From Caballeronia sordidicola (GTDB taxonomy: Bacteria; Pseudomonadota; Gammaproteobacteria; Burkholderiales; Burkholderiaceae): a stretch of DNA of 64,000 nt. The position numbers were made by a program, and so were the translations under genes. Under the pieces are notes generated by a model. It was given only the letters and a program-made list of their open reading frames with translations. It was not told the DNA's origin and ran no database searches. Shown in pieces: positions 24,444 to 33,516 of this stretch; positions within the stretch are counted from its first letter, which is position 1, and the number at the start of each line of letters is the position of its first letter. The stretch spans positions 638,612 to 702,611 of the forward strand of contig NZ_FCOC02000002.1 of assembly GCF_001544455.2 (NCBI RefSeq), written 5' to 3'.

Positions 24444-26987
24444 ATGGCGGACGAACTGAAGAGTCACCTGTCCATTGATGGATTCGTGAGGACGCTTGAA
24501 TTTCGCTCGCCCCTGTCCGTCCAGCGCGAAAACGCGCCGCAAAGGGACCGGGGGACGCACGGCCAACGTCTGTTGGCTCAGATTCAAGAGATTGCCGGCA
24601 GCATTGTCGAACTCGAGGAAACTCGGGAAGCCTTGGGGTTGCCCGAGCGGCGCGGCATGTCTATCGCCGTCGAGTTCAGTCCTCGTGGGTCATTCGATTA
24701 TGGAAAAGTGGAGTGGAAGTCAGCAGGCATCGAGCTACTGACAGTTCTGGCTCACACGAACTCCGACGTTGCCGTATTGCACGTTCCGGATGGCAAACTC
24801 TCTGCGTTCGTAAAACGCGTCACCGAATATCTCGAGAAAGATAATCGCAACGGTACAGCTCCCCAGCATGCCGCGCTCGTAAATGCGATTGAGAATATTC
24901 GCCGGGCTGCATTCACAGAGTTATGGACCGACGCTGCTGACCCACCCTCGGACGGTGAACCTCGTTGGTTCCAGATTTGGCTGAGACACGTTGGCGGCAA
25001 AGTCGCTGACGTCGTGACGGAGTTTCGGGAGGAGGCCGGAAAGCTCGGCATTCATGTCGAGCCGGGCCACGTCAGGTTCCCTGGCCGTGTGGTCGTCGCG
25101 GCGCACGCGACCCGGGCCGCTATCGAGCAGGGTGTCAACCTGCTGGACCTTATTGCCGAAATCCGGTTTGTCGAGGAGAACGCAGAGTTCTTCCTGAGCG
25201 ACCTGACGCCGGCAGAGCAGGCGGACTGGGTCGAAAACCTTCTTGAACGAACCACTTTCTTCGTTGGCGAGGACGTGCCGCATATATGCCTCCTCGACAC
25301 CGGCGTGAACAATGGACATCCTCTGCTGGAGCCGGCCTTAGATGAAGCGGACCTTCATGCCTACAAACCGGACTGGGAGACGCATGACCACGCCGGCCAT
25401 GGGAGTGAGATGGCTGGCATCGCGCTCTACGGAAATCTGACCGCGGCCTTGCAAACAGCGGATGAACTGGAAATCCCGCATCGCCTCGAGTCAGTCAAGA
25501 TTTTGCCGCCTGACGGGGAAACAGCCCCTCATCTCTGGGGCGCCGTGACTGCGGACTCCGTTGCTCGGGTCGAGGTCGGTACTCCTGACAGGCCGCGGGT
25601 GTTCGCGATGATGACGACCTCGGTTGGCCATCTCCTCGGCGCGCCCTCCGAGTGGTCCGCGACGGTCGACCAACTGGCGTTTGGTCGTGCTCCTGTCGAT
25701 GTCACTGGGTCGACAGAGGAGGAAGACGAAGACGCCGTCCGCATCCCCAGACTCTTCGTTCTATCTGCGGGCAACGTTCAGTGGGCCCAGTGGGACAATT
25801 ATCCGAAAAGCAATGCAATGAGCCCGGTCCAGAATCCGGGGCAAGCGTGGAACGCGCTCACAGTCGGCGCGGCAACTTCGCTGACAGATTTGGATGCGAA
25901 AAAGCATGCGACTCTGGAAGCAATTGCCAAAGCAGGTTTGCTCTCGCCAGCGTCGACCACCTCGGTGTTATGGAGCAGTACGCCTTGGCCATTCAAGCCG
26001 GACGTCGTTGCCGAAGGCGGCAATGGGTCACTTGATGGCGGCATCCACGTAACCGTAGGTCCGGAGTCACTTCGCCTGTTGACGACCTCGAACACTCCAG
26101 CAAAAAGCCTGTTCGCGGATACTGGAGACACGAGCGCCGCAGCCGCTGAAGTAGCACGGATTTGTGCACACGTTCGCGCACGGTATCCGGAATATTGGCC
26201 GGAGACGATTCGAGCACTCGTCGCTCATGGCGCTGAGCACACCGCCGGCATGCGGGGGACACTCCCACAAGAACCAAAGAAGCTCGACAAGGACAAGCTT
26301 CTGCGCACCTTTGGATATGGGCTGGTGACGCCGGCTCAATCAGAATATTCGACTGCACACCGGCCGACACTGGTAGTTCAGCGGCAGTTCAATCCGTATT
26401 ATCGCAAGCCGAGCGGCTCGATTGTCCTGGGCGAGATGCAGTTGCACGACATGCCTTGGCCGATGGATGAGCTATTGCAGCTTGGTGAAGTCCCGGTCGA
26501 ACTTCGCGTCACGCTTTCGTATTTTGTTGAACCGAACCCGAGTTCGCGCGGTTGGCTCAGCAAGTTCCGCTACCAGTCCTATGCCCTTCGTTTTGCGGTC
26601 AGAGGTGCAACCGAGGACGAGGTTCAGTTCAAGGCTCGCATCAACAGGCTCGAGCGGACACAGACCGAAGACAGTGGATTTGGCGACCCAGACGTTGCCA
26701 ACTGGAAATATGGTGCACAGTTGCGCGCCCGAGGCTCCCTCCATTCAGACACTTGGACCGGGACGGCGGCCCAACTCGCCACGAAATCGCAGATTGCAGT
26801 GTTCCCCGTTGGCGGCTGGTGGAAAGACTGGAAGGAGGTACGGCAGTGGGATAGCGAGGCTCGCTATGCCCTGGTCGTCTCGTTGAAGGTCGCAGACGAC
26901 ATCGAAACAGACATCTATACGCCTATCGCGACAGTCGTGGAGCAAAAGGCCGTTGTCGACCTCGATGTACGCGGGGCAGACCTTTAG
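24444..26987 (+). CDS. ietS: S8 subtilisin-like serine protease, IetS-like defence protein
   Basis: 847 residues. An N-terminal ~270-residue region has no recognised fold. The subtilase domain follows: HICLLDTGVNNGHP with Asp285, DHAGHGSEMAGIALYGN with His319, oxyanion Asn444 in VLSAGNVQW, and Ser564 in FADTGDTSAAAAEVA. The catalytic triad is therefore complete. The C-terminal ~250 residues are beta-rich (RVTLSYFVEPNPSSRGW). There is no signal peptide, so it should act in the cytoplasm, unlike secreted subtilases. It is paired with the AAA ATPase upstream. In IetAS the ATPase is thought to control or deliver substrates to the protease; the mechanism is not settled. Confidence 0.85.
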   Translation: MADELKSHLSIDGFVRTLEFRSPLSVQRENAPQRDRGTHGQRLLAQIQEIAGSIVELEETREALGLPERRGMSIAVEFSPRGSFDYGKVEWKSAGIELLTVLAHTNSDVAVLHVPDGKLSAFVKRVTEYLEKDNRNGTAPQHAALVNAIENIRRAAFTELWTDAADPPSDGEPRWFQIWLRHVGGKVADVVTEFREEAGKLGIHVEPGHVRFPGRVVVAAHATRAAIEQGVNLLDLIAEIRFVEENAEFFLSDLTPAEQADWVENLLERTTFFVGEDVPHICLLDTGVNNGHPLLEPALDEADLHAYKPDWETHDHAGHGSEMAGIALYGNLTAALQTADELEIPHRLESVKILPPDGETAPHLWGAVTADSVARVEVGTPDRPRVFAMMTTSVGHLLGAPSEWSATVDQLAFGRAPVDVTGSTEEEDEDAVRIPRLFVLSAGNVQWAQWDNYPKSNAMSPVQNPGQAWNALTVGAATSLTDLDAKKHATLEAIAKAGLLSPASTTSVLWSSTPWPFKPDVVAEGGNGSLDGGIHVTVGPESLRLLTTSNTPAKSLFADTGDTSAAAAEVARICAHVRARYPEYWPETIRALVAHGAEHTAGMRGTLPQEPKKLDKDKLLRTFGYGLVTPAQSEYSTAHRPTLVVQRQFNPYYRKPSGSIVLGEMQLHDMPWPMDELLQLGEVPVELRVTLSYFVEPNPSSRGWLSKFRYQSYALRFAVRGATEDEVQFKARINRLERTQTEDSGFGDPDVANWKYGAQLRARGSLHSDTWTGTAAQLATKSQIAVFPVGGWWKDWKEVRQWDSEARYALVVSLKVADDIETDIYTPIATVVEQKAVVDLDVRGADL

Positions 26988-27140
26988 TGAACCAGATGCA
27001 TCTGAAGGCATTGTCGCTAGCAAACGGCGATGTTAGGTCCGTATAAATTTAAAAAGTGACTAGCTTTTAACGATTTCAAGACTCACGTCGACCACATCAC
27101 CGGCTTTAACCGCCGGAAAGCACATTGAAGGGGAAGAGAG

Positions 27141-27641
27141 ATGGCTCGAAAATGCTTCTTCAGTTTTCATTACAAGCCGGATTGTGTACGTGCAGCACGA
27201 GTTCGCAATATCGGGGTAGTGGAAGGAAATGAACCCGCGAAAGATAACGATTGGGAAAAAGTCACTGGCGGCGGAGACAGAGCTATCGAAAAGTGGATTA
27301 GCGACCAGATGGCCGGCAAAACCTGTATGGTGCTGCTAGTAGGGGAGAACACAGCAAATCGGAAGTGGATTAACCACGAAATTATCAAGGCATGGAACGA
27401 TGGCCTCGGGGTCGTAGCAATCCGCATCCACGGACTTGTGAATTTTGAAGGCCATACGGCGAACCAGGGCGCGAACCCTCTTGATTACATCTCTCTCAAG
27501 AACGGCACAAAGAAATTATCCGAGGTCGCGAAGTGCTACAACCCGCCCGGCGTCGACAGTAGAGCTCGCTACAACTGGATTGCGGACAACATGGCGGCAA
27601 TGGTGGAGCAGGCTATCACCATTCGGAAGGACTATCGTTAG
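27141..27641 (+). CDS. thsB: Thoeris TIR protein ThsB (first copy)
   Basis: 166 residues. MARKCFFSFHYKPDCVRAAR is the short TIR-like (DUF1863) start seen in Bacillus ThsB. MVLLVGENTANRKWINHEII holds a W76-x-x-x-E80 motif with the candidate catalytic Glu. VVAIRIHGLVNFEGHTANQG and NPLDYISL complete the family pattern. ThsB senses infection and turns NAD+ into a cyclic ADP-ribose-type signal that activates ThsA. The gene starts 153 bp after the protease gene, with GGGGAAGAGAG before the ATG, and lies 115 bp before thsA. Confidence 0.92.
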   Translation: MARKCFFSFHYKPDCVRAARVRNIGVVEGNEPAKDNDWEKVTGGGDRAIEKWISDQMAGKTCMVLLVGENTANRKWINHEIIKAWNDGLGVVAIRIHGLVNFEGHTANQGANPLDYISLKNGTKKLSEVAKCYNPPGVDSRARYNWIADNMAAMVEQAITIRKDYR

Positions 27642-27756
27642 TTGGACTGCAGCGTCCGTTGACGAGTAAATCAACATTTTGAAAAAGTGCGAGATTCAGC
27701 GTGTCATGCTCGCGCTCCGCGTTTGATAAATAAGAATGGAAGCAAGGGTATGAGCA

Positions 27757-29196
27757 ATGTCGACTAATGATTTAGAAGCCTTTGTAAATGAGTATGTGAA
27801 GGAGCTCCACGAGGGAACGGCCGCCGTGTTTCTCGGAGCAGGGATGTCAGCCCCAGCGGGATTTGTGGATTGGGTGAAGTTGCTGGAACCGCTTGCAAAG
27901 CAGCTTGGCCTCGACGCAAAGATGGAGGCTGACCATTTGGTCGCACTCGCGCAATACCACGTCAACGACAACGGCCAGAATCGAAGCGGATTGACTAAGC
28001 GCCTCATCCAAGAGTTCCCGACCTACGCTAAGCCACCGGAAAATCACAAGCTACTGGCCAGGCTTCCCATATCCACTTACTGGACTACCAATTACGATAA
28101 GCTCATCGAAAGAGCTCTTGAAGATGCTGGAAAAATCGTCGACGTCAAATTTCGAACGCCCCACCTTGCTAGCACGAAGCCACGCAGAGACGCCATTGTC
28201 TTCAAGATGCACGGCGACGTTGAACACGCGGATGAGGCTGTTATCACGAAAGATGACTACGAGCGATATTCACTCGACCGGGGCGCATTCGTAAATGCGT
28301 TGACGGGTGACTTGGTTTCCAAAACCTTTTTGTTTTTGGGATTCAGCTTTAAAGACCCGAATCTGGACTACATTCTTTCCAGAATTCGCATCACTTTCCA
28401 GCAGCATAGTCGCCAGCATTACTGCATCTTCAAGAAGGTGATGAAGGAGGCAGGAGAGTCGCTCGCAGACTTCGAGTACAAGCAGCAGAAGCAACGACAT
28501 CTCATTGAAGACTTGAAACGCTTCAATGTTCGGACGCTATTGGTCAGCGACTACCCTGAAATTACCGCCATCCTTCAACAAATCTACCGGACATATCGGC
28601 GTAGGACGATATTCATCTCCGGAAGTGCCGATGAACTAAACGGTTGGGACGAAAAGGATGTGCATGAATTTCTGTTCAGCCTTGGACGGATTCTCATTCA
28701 AAAGGGGTATCGACTGGTATCAGGCTTCGGATTGGGTATCAGCAACGAACTCCTCTCAGGTGCCATCGAACAAATTTATGCACAACGTCAGGGGCACATC
28801 CAGGACCATTTAGTCGTGCGTCCGTTCCCCCGCGCGATAGCCGACGACAATAAACGAAAAGCGTTCTGGCACGAGTTCAGAACCGACTTGATATCACAGG
28901 CTGGAATCGCTCTATTCCTGTTCGGAAATACTCGGTTGGACGGTAAGATTGTTCATGCTGATGGCGTGGACAAGGAGTTTCGAATCGCTCAATCACTAGA
29001 TTTGGTTATGTTGCCGGTGGGCGCCACGGGATATTCCGCGAAATCATTAGCAGAGGAAATGAGCCCAGCGGTCGAAAGCACCACGGAGAACCCAGAATTC
29101 AAGGACGCATTCCGTCGACTGCAGGAGGTTGTCACAAAACCTCAGGAGTTGCTCGACAAAATCTCTAGTGCACTTGATTCTCTGAGTAAGCACTGA
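27757..29196 (+). CDS. thsA: Thoeris effector ThsA (SIR2-SLOG NADase)
   Basis: 479 residues. The SIR2 domain starts at AAVFLGAGMSAPAGF (~22-36). Asn112 in WTTNYDKLIE and His152 in FKMHGDVEH are at the same positions as the catalytic pair studied in Bacillus cereus ThsA. FLGFSFKDPNLDYIL follows. From about residue 284, TIFISGSADELNG and GYRLVSGFGLGISNELL begin the C-terminal SLOG domain that binds the TIR-made signal. Activated ThsA depletes NAD+ and stops growth of the infected cell. Length fits type I Thoeris. It is flanked by a TIR gene on each side, all on the same strand. Confidence 0.94.
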   Translation: MSTNDLEAFVNEYVKELHEGTAAVFLGAGMSAPAGFVDWVKLLEPLAKQLGLDAKMEADHLVALAQYHVNDNGQNRSGLTKRLIQEFPTYAKPPENHKLLARLPISTYWTTNYDKLIERALEDAGKIVDVKFRTPHLASTKPRRDAIVFKMHGDVEHADEAVITKDDYERYSLDRGAFVNALTGDLVSKTFLFLGFSFKDPNLDYILSRIRITFQQHSRQHYCIFKKVMKEAGESLADFEYKQQKQRHLIEDLKRFNVRTLLVSDYPEITAILQQIYRTYRRRTIFISGSADELNGWDEKDVHEFLFSLGRILIQKGYRLVSGFGLGISNELLSGAIEQIYAQRQGHIQDHLVVRPFPRAIADDNKRKAFWHEFRTDLISQAGIALFLFGNTRLDGKIVHADGVDKEFRIAQSLDLVMLPVGATGYSAKSLAEEMSPAVESTTENPEFKDAFRRLQEVVTKPQELLDKISSALDSLSKH

Positions 29197-29273
29197 AATC
29201 GACGTCAGGGAAGCCGACCATTCTAAGAAGCATGGCTGTCCCACTGAAAACATGAAGAAAAAGAGACTCGCTT

Positions 29274-30047
29274 ATGTTTAAAGGATTTAACCTCAAGTTT
29301 GATGATGCTTCGGACTTTAGTACCCGCTTGATTACCCAGTATGGTGCTCTCTCCGAGCGTTTTCGAACCAGAAAACTTGATGCAAGAAGCCACATTTCGA
29401 GTTATCTAAAAAATGGCGCAGTTGACGCCAGAAAGCTTCAGAGCGATTGGTTTGCAGCCGTAAAAGCCGATGTCTTCATATCGCATTCACATGCCGATGA
29501 AGCGTTGGCCATGGCACTCGGTGCTGCTCTCGAGTACAAGTTTGATTTGCGGTGTTTTATCGACTCTTGTGTCTGGGGTAACTCTGACGAGTTGTTAAAA
29601 GAAATCGACAATGAGTTTTGCCTGCGCCCCTCAAAAGAAACGTACGACTATGACAAGAGAAATCGGTCGACAAGTCACGTCCATATGATGTTGCAGGGCG
29701 CACTCACGAAGATGATTGACCATACTGAATGCGTGATTTTTCTCAACACGCCACAGTCGATGGTGACGGGCACAGGGCTGACGCAAGAGTCGCAAACGGC
29801 GTCCCCTTGGATTTATGCCGAGGTATTGGCGACCAAAGTCATCCGCAAGCAACAGCCTAAACGAGAGATTGAAGGTCACCGCAAATCAGCGATGGAGAGC
29901 GAAGCCGCAGTCTATGATAGCGTCCCCGCCTTCTACCATGACTTAGACCTCCAGCACCTTACATTGCTACGCTCTCACGAGGTCGAGCGGTGGTTAAGAA
30001 GTGGAGAACGAGGGCTCAAGGCGCTGGATTATCTGTACCTGATGTAG
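29274..30047 (+). CDS. thsB: Second TIR-domain protein of the Thoeris locus
   Basis: 257 residues. Residues 1-64 form a charged extension (MFKGFNLKFDDASDFSTRLI). The TIR domain starts at DVFISHSHADEALAMALGAA (66-85), with the BB-loop region CFIDSCVWGNSDELL and ECVIFLNTPQSM. W179-I-Y-A-E183 in SPWIYAEVLAT is the WxxxE motif with the candidate catalytic Glu. It is unlike the first ThsB in sequence and is longer. Thoeris loci often carry several ThsB proteins that respond to different phages, so a second sensor is the likely role. A 5' SD-like AAAGAGAC precedes the ATG, 77 bp after thsA. Confidence 0.85.
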   Translation: MFKGFNLKFDDASDFSTRLITQYGALSERFRTRKLDARSHISSYLKNGAVDARKLQSDWFAAVKADVFISHSHADEALAMALGAALEYKFDLRCFIDSCVWGNSDELLKEIDNEFCLRPSKETYDYDKRNRSTSHVHMMLQGALTKMIDHTECVIFLNTPQSMVTGTGLTQESQTASPWIYAEVLATKVIRKQQPKREIEGHRKSAMESEAAVYDSVPAFYHDLDLQHLTLLRSHEVERWLRSGERGLKALDYLYLM

Positions 30048-30215
30048 ACAGCTGCGAAAGAGCCGGCGGGCGCATATTGGTCACCCGGATTGGGCCCGTC
30101 TCGAATTCGATGCGGTCTCTGCGTCGCGGGGCGTTTGGGACAGTAGCGGATGCCGTTCTCCCGACGCCCGCAAACTAGTTTGGCTAGCCAAGACTGCGGT
30201 TGGCGCGGTTTTCGC

Positions 30216-30755
30216 TCAGCCAATCAAATATTTCTTCCGGTCCGTTGCACCAGCAATCCAGCCTGGCGCACGACCACGTCCGCTCCAAGTCGCACCAGAC
30301 TTCGGGTCACGATACAGCGCCGGCTGCGGACCTTTGGGTTGTCCCTTCCCCGAGCGGGCGCCGACCGTCTTCGATGCCTTCTTGGCCGTAACTTTCGCTT
30401 TGCCAGCAGACGCGGACTTCACAATCGCCGCGCCACTATCAACAAGAAACTTGTCGCGGTTTTTCGCACCGGCAATCCATAGCGGCGCGCGCCCCCGTCC
30501 CGACCACGTCGCTCCGCTCTTGGGGTCGCGATATTTGAAAGCAACAACGCTCTTCTTCGACGTCGCAGCAGTTCCAGTCTTGCCGAGGCGGCCCTTGCTC
30601 CGCTCATGAGCTTTGATGTCAGCAGTGGTCAAGCCGTGCTCTGCCATCAACTCGCGAATCTTCTCAATGACGCCGGATGCTTGCTTCGTTACGAGGGCTT
30701 CAGCTTGCTGCTCTAGCTTTTTGATTTTTGCCTGCAAAAATTCAAGTGTTGCCAT
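30216..30755 (-). CDS. H-NS family histone-like protein with two DNA-binding domains
   Basis: 179 residues from the ATG at 30755, preceded by GGGAGAAA. An N-terminal oligomerisation coiled coil (LEFLQAKIKKLEQQAEALVT) is followed by two C-terminal H-NS domains of nearly the same sequence: YRDPKSGATWSGRGRAP at ~75-91 and again at ~148-164, joined by a Lys/Ala-rich linker. H-NS proteins bind AT-rich DNA and silence foreign genes; in Burkholderia single-domain relatives are common. Two copies in one chain may allow bridging. It is convergent with the second TIR gene and divergent from the next gene, in the middle of the lower-GC region it might silence. Confidence 0.9.
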   Translation of the reverse strand: MATLEFLQAKIKKLEQQAEALVTKQASGVIEKIRELMAEHGLTTADIKAHERSKGRLGKTGTAATSKKSVVAFKYRDPKSGATWSGRGRAPLWIAGAKNRDKFLVDSGAAIVKSASAGKAKVTAKKASKTVGARSGKGQPKGPQPALYRDPKSGATWSGRGRAPGWIAGATDRKKYLIG

Positions 30756-30974
30756 TCTCGGTTTCTCCCGTTGAATTCCTCGCAATATGCCATGTGAACG
30801 GGGCGCAGTCACGCTTTCGCCCGGCCCACTTCGATTGCGCAGACAGTCTGTCAGACATGTTGATTCGGAACGTTGAATGATTCGCCTCAAGTTCTCAACA
30901 GATGTTCCGTAGAACACTTTGGCGCTGATTGCGCCAGGAGGTCAGTTGGAACCGCTTTGGTTCAAGGGAAATCT

Positions 30975-31574
30975 ATGAGCGTGAGAACTATGGTAGCAAT
31001 TGTCTTCGCTTTCGCTGGACTGTTTTTCGGCATCAAGTCTCTTTTGAGTGGTGAATACTTTAGTGCAGGCTCGTCCATCATATGCGGTGGCATGGTCGCC
31101 ACGGCCGTCACCTTGCGAAACTTCGACGTACTTTCGTCAAACTGGTGGGAAGTCGGCGCTTGTCTCTGCACTGCAGTGTCCCTTTTCGGTGCCTTTGCTG
31201 AGAGTCCCGCACTTGACATGGAGCGACAAGAGATACAAAACGAAATCTGGCAGCAATCGGCCGAATTGGCATTCGGGGTCTATGGAACACGAGTTCTAGC
31301 AACTGAGGTCACCGCAGAAGCTGAAAACTTGCTCAAATCGTGTGCTATGCAGGCTACACTCGATTTGCAGGCGACCACTGTCAATGCACAGAAGGCCCTT
31401 TATCTCGGACCAACCGCGAGTCTGCTCGAGGCGTCGGCCGAGCTAACTTCAAAGCCACCGCCACAAGATTGTCTCGCAGCGTTCGCAAACTTCAACCGCG
31501 CTCATCCTGAGTTGTTCATCCGGGTTACGAGGAAGCATGCAGAGTGGTTGAGAAGGCACAAAATCATCGGCTGA
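30975..31574 (+). CDS. Hypothetical membrane protein
   Basis: 199 residues from the ATG at 30975 (MSVRTMVAIVFAFAGLFFGI), preceded by AAGGGAA. Three hydrophobic segments lie at residues ~5-22, 30-47 and 57-75. The remainder is a soluble, mainly helical domain (QEIQNEIWQQSAELAFGVYG) ending in a basic tail. The family is not recognised. It is tail-to-tail with the large HNH gene (86 bp between stops) and divergent from the H-NS-like gene. A small membrane anchor plus cytosolic or periplasmic helical domain is all that can be seen. Confidence 0.65.
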   Translation: MSVRTMVAIVFAFAGLFFGIKSLLSGEYFSAGSSIICGGMVATAVTLRNFDVLSSNWWEVGACLCTAVSLFGAFAESPALDMERQEIQNEIWQQSAELAFGVYGTRVLATEVTAEAENLLKSCAMQATLDLQATTVNAQKALYLGPTASLLEASAELTSKPPPQDCLAAFANFNRAHPELFIRVTRKHAEWLRRHKIIG

Positions 31575-31660
31575 GTGGCGAACCTCCAGCGAAGAAATCC
31601 TTGCTATCTGAAATTCGGCGACTCGCTAATCCGCTCTGGCGTAGCTTCAGCTGCGTGGGA

Positions 31661-33151
31661 CTATGCCTTACGCGCGGTCCATCGCGCGCCCTCAACGGCT
31701 TTCATCTGCAACTGCACGGGCACACTTGCTTGCATAGTGACCGGCCCGACGGGCATCACGACTACATTTGGGCATTCGACATCCACGTCATACGGTCCTA
31801 ATCGCTGCCCGAAGAGATTGATGTCTACCTTCTGCGTCAGTTTGACGGCGTTCGGTTTGTGATTCTGGACTGCCAGCACGAGCTCATTGACGCTCTCATT
31901 CGGAACAAGCGTCATAGTCACCCCTTGCTCCTGTGACTCATGAATATCAACTAATGCCAGTATCTCGTCGTGTTCGCCGGCACCCCGCAGAACATCATCT
32001 ACGTCTTCCGGCATACGGACATCCAGGCCGAAGAAAGCATCGATTTTCCGCAGAAACTGAAGCTCTGTCAGGAAGGCATGAAGGTGCCTCGAAGCATCGC
32101 CTGCATCAAGCCTGCCCCTGCAAATCTCGCGCTCTTCATCAGCAGTGGTCAAAGCAAGCTTCATGTCTGTTCTCTTCCGTAACGCCCGTGAAAACTGCAT
32201 AAGCTTCGGAAAATGTGGAAGGCGCAGTAGTGGCTTTCGACTCCATCGGTCTAGCCCAAAATGAAGTTTGACGTTGACGTCTCGCGTCGCGCGGTCGTAT
32301 TGAAGTTCGACGCGCAAAAGCCCGTCGTACGCGCTGCCCCCAATTCGGTAGCCAAGGGCTCCCCCGGATATCTCGCCGATAAAGTCGACAACAACTGCGT
32401 CTTCCTCCGAGGAGCCGAAGGCCACACTCAGTGTGGATTCGCGGACCTCGGTCGAAATGGCGAAACGCTTGACCACACCGTCGACCTCTGCGAAAACCGG
32501 TGAGCCCTCCAGCTTGATGTCTACGTTCTCGAATGACCGTGAGCCACCGTAATCCAGGACATCACGTATTGCCGTCAGAACTGCATGTCGGTCTTCGCCA
32601 TTCATTGTTATGCGCGGGGCAATGGGTTCGCGTGCGCGCATCTCATGCACGGGTCCGTGTTCGCCCCAAGTCACCGACGTACTGAACCGTGAGTCGAGTT
32701 GTTCCAGCCTTTCTTCCTCATTAAGGCAATACAACTGGACCGCCCGGTTGATTTGCGTAAGCGATTTCGAAGCAATTGCTTCTTCGACCGGATGGCGGTC
32801 AAGGCGCTCTCGCGCTCTATTCTCTGCAACCTGCTTAAAGCGCACAAGGTCGGCTACCGAGTACGCGGAATCATCTTGGTCGATAAGGTCGGCACAATGT
32901 GGGCAGGCGAAGATACCGTTCGCGATGGAGCGTCGCTCCTCCCTGGTCTGCTCGGGGTCGTATCGAGGACCGCCAGGCGCAGCTGCCTTTATATGCGCAG
33001 CCCTTCCAAGATATATAGGTGCATCTGAGCCAGACTTTGGACCAGCTGTATGGTTGTCACATATCGAACATCGGAAGTTGACTCGCTTAGCCAAGTCGAG
33101 CTTTACCTTCCCGGGGAAATCATCACGCTTGCTGGTGCTCTGCTTCGTCAT
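31661..33151 (-). CDS. HNH-domain protein with large uncharacterised C-terminal part
   Basis: 496 residues. The N-terminus has a zinc-type HNH fold: FRCSICDNHTAGP (Cys28, Cys31), GRAAHIKAAAPGGPRYD (His53), REERRSIANGIFACPHCADL (Asn78, Cys83, Cys86) and IDQDDSAYSVADL. This is the HNH form frequent in defence and unknown-effector genes. Residues ~120-496 have no fold I recognise; they include DVLDYGGSRSFENVDIKLEG and a hydrophobic stretch near the C-terminus. A nuclease fused to a sensor-like region is a fair inference, but no partner gene is evident in the same orientation. Confidence 0.75.
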   Translation of the reverse strand: MTKQSTSKRDDFPGKVKLDLAKRVNFRCSICDNHTAGPKSGSDAPIYLGRAAHIKAAAPGGPRYDPEQTREERRSIANGIFACPHCADLIDQDDSAYSVADLVRFKQVAENRARERLDRHPVEEAIASKSLTQINRAVQLYCLNEEERLEQLDSRFSTSVTWGEHGPVHEMRAREPIAPRITMNGEDRHAVLTAIRDVLDYGGSRSFENVDIKLEGSPVFAEVDGVVKRFAISTEVRESTLSVAFGSSEEDAVVVDFIGEISGGALGYRIGGSAYDGLLRVELQYDRATRDVNVKLHFGLDRWSRKPLLRLPHFPKLMQFSRALRKRTDMKLALTTADEEREICRGRLDAGDASRHLHAFLTELQFLRKIDAFFGLDVRMPEDVDDVLRGAGEHDEILALVDIHESQEQGVTMTLVPNESVNELVLAVQNHKPNAVKLTQKVDINLFGQRLGPYDVDVECPNVVVMPVGPVTMQASVPVQLQMKAVEGARWTARKA

Positions 33152-33287
33152 GCACAGGTCCGCTCACTCGTTCGTTTGTTCAATTCTATCGAGTTATGCT
33201 GATGCAGCTAACCCTTTGGATTTAGCTTGCGGGGAAGCGTAGTATTGGCGCACATGGCTATAGGTCGCACTCGCAAGTCGGAGTTCA

Positions 33288-33488
33288 TCAGGCGTGGAAG
33301 TCAATCCATTCCTGAGCCCACCTGACCCCCGCATCCATTGCGTCTTCATCTGATTGGTACACAGCAAGAACACCGCTGCTCTGCACAAGCTTGCCGTCTT
33401 GAACGACGGTGCCACTGGCAGCGAATCCGTCTTGCTGCTCGATGGAGTGGCCATACAGTAGGAAGCCCTTGTAGCCTACGGTTTGCAT
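33288..33488 (-). CDS. Small hypothetical protein (66 aa), paralogue of the gene at 39473
   Basis: MQTVGYKGFLLYGHSIEQQD, then SSGVLAVYQSDEDAMDAGVR and WAQEWIDFHA. The GVLA-x(5)-D-x(6)-GV-x-WA-x-x-W-x-D pattern is repeated in the 64-aa protein encoded at 39473-39667, so the two are paralogues. Small proteins of this shape (a short beta meander and a C-terminal helix ending in W-x-D) are frequent in Burkholderia; no function is known to me. GAGACGA precedes the ATG. Confidence 0.65.
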   Translation of the reverse strand: MQTVGYKGFLLYGHSIEQQDGFAASGTVVQDGKLVQSSGVLAVYQSDEDAMDAGVRWAQEWIDFHA

Positions 33489-33516
33489 AGTTTTCGTCTC
33501 GCCTGATGCCGAAGGG

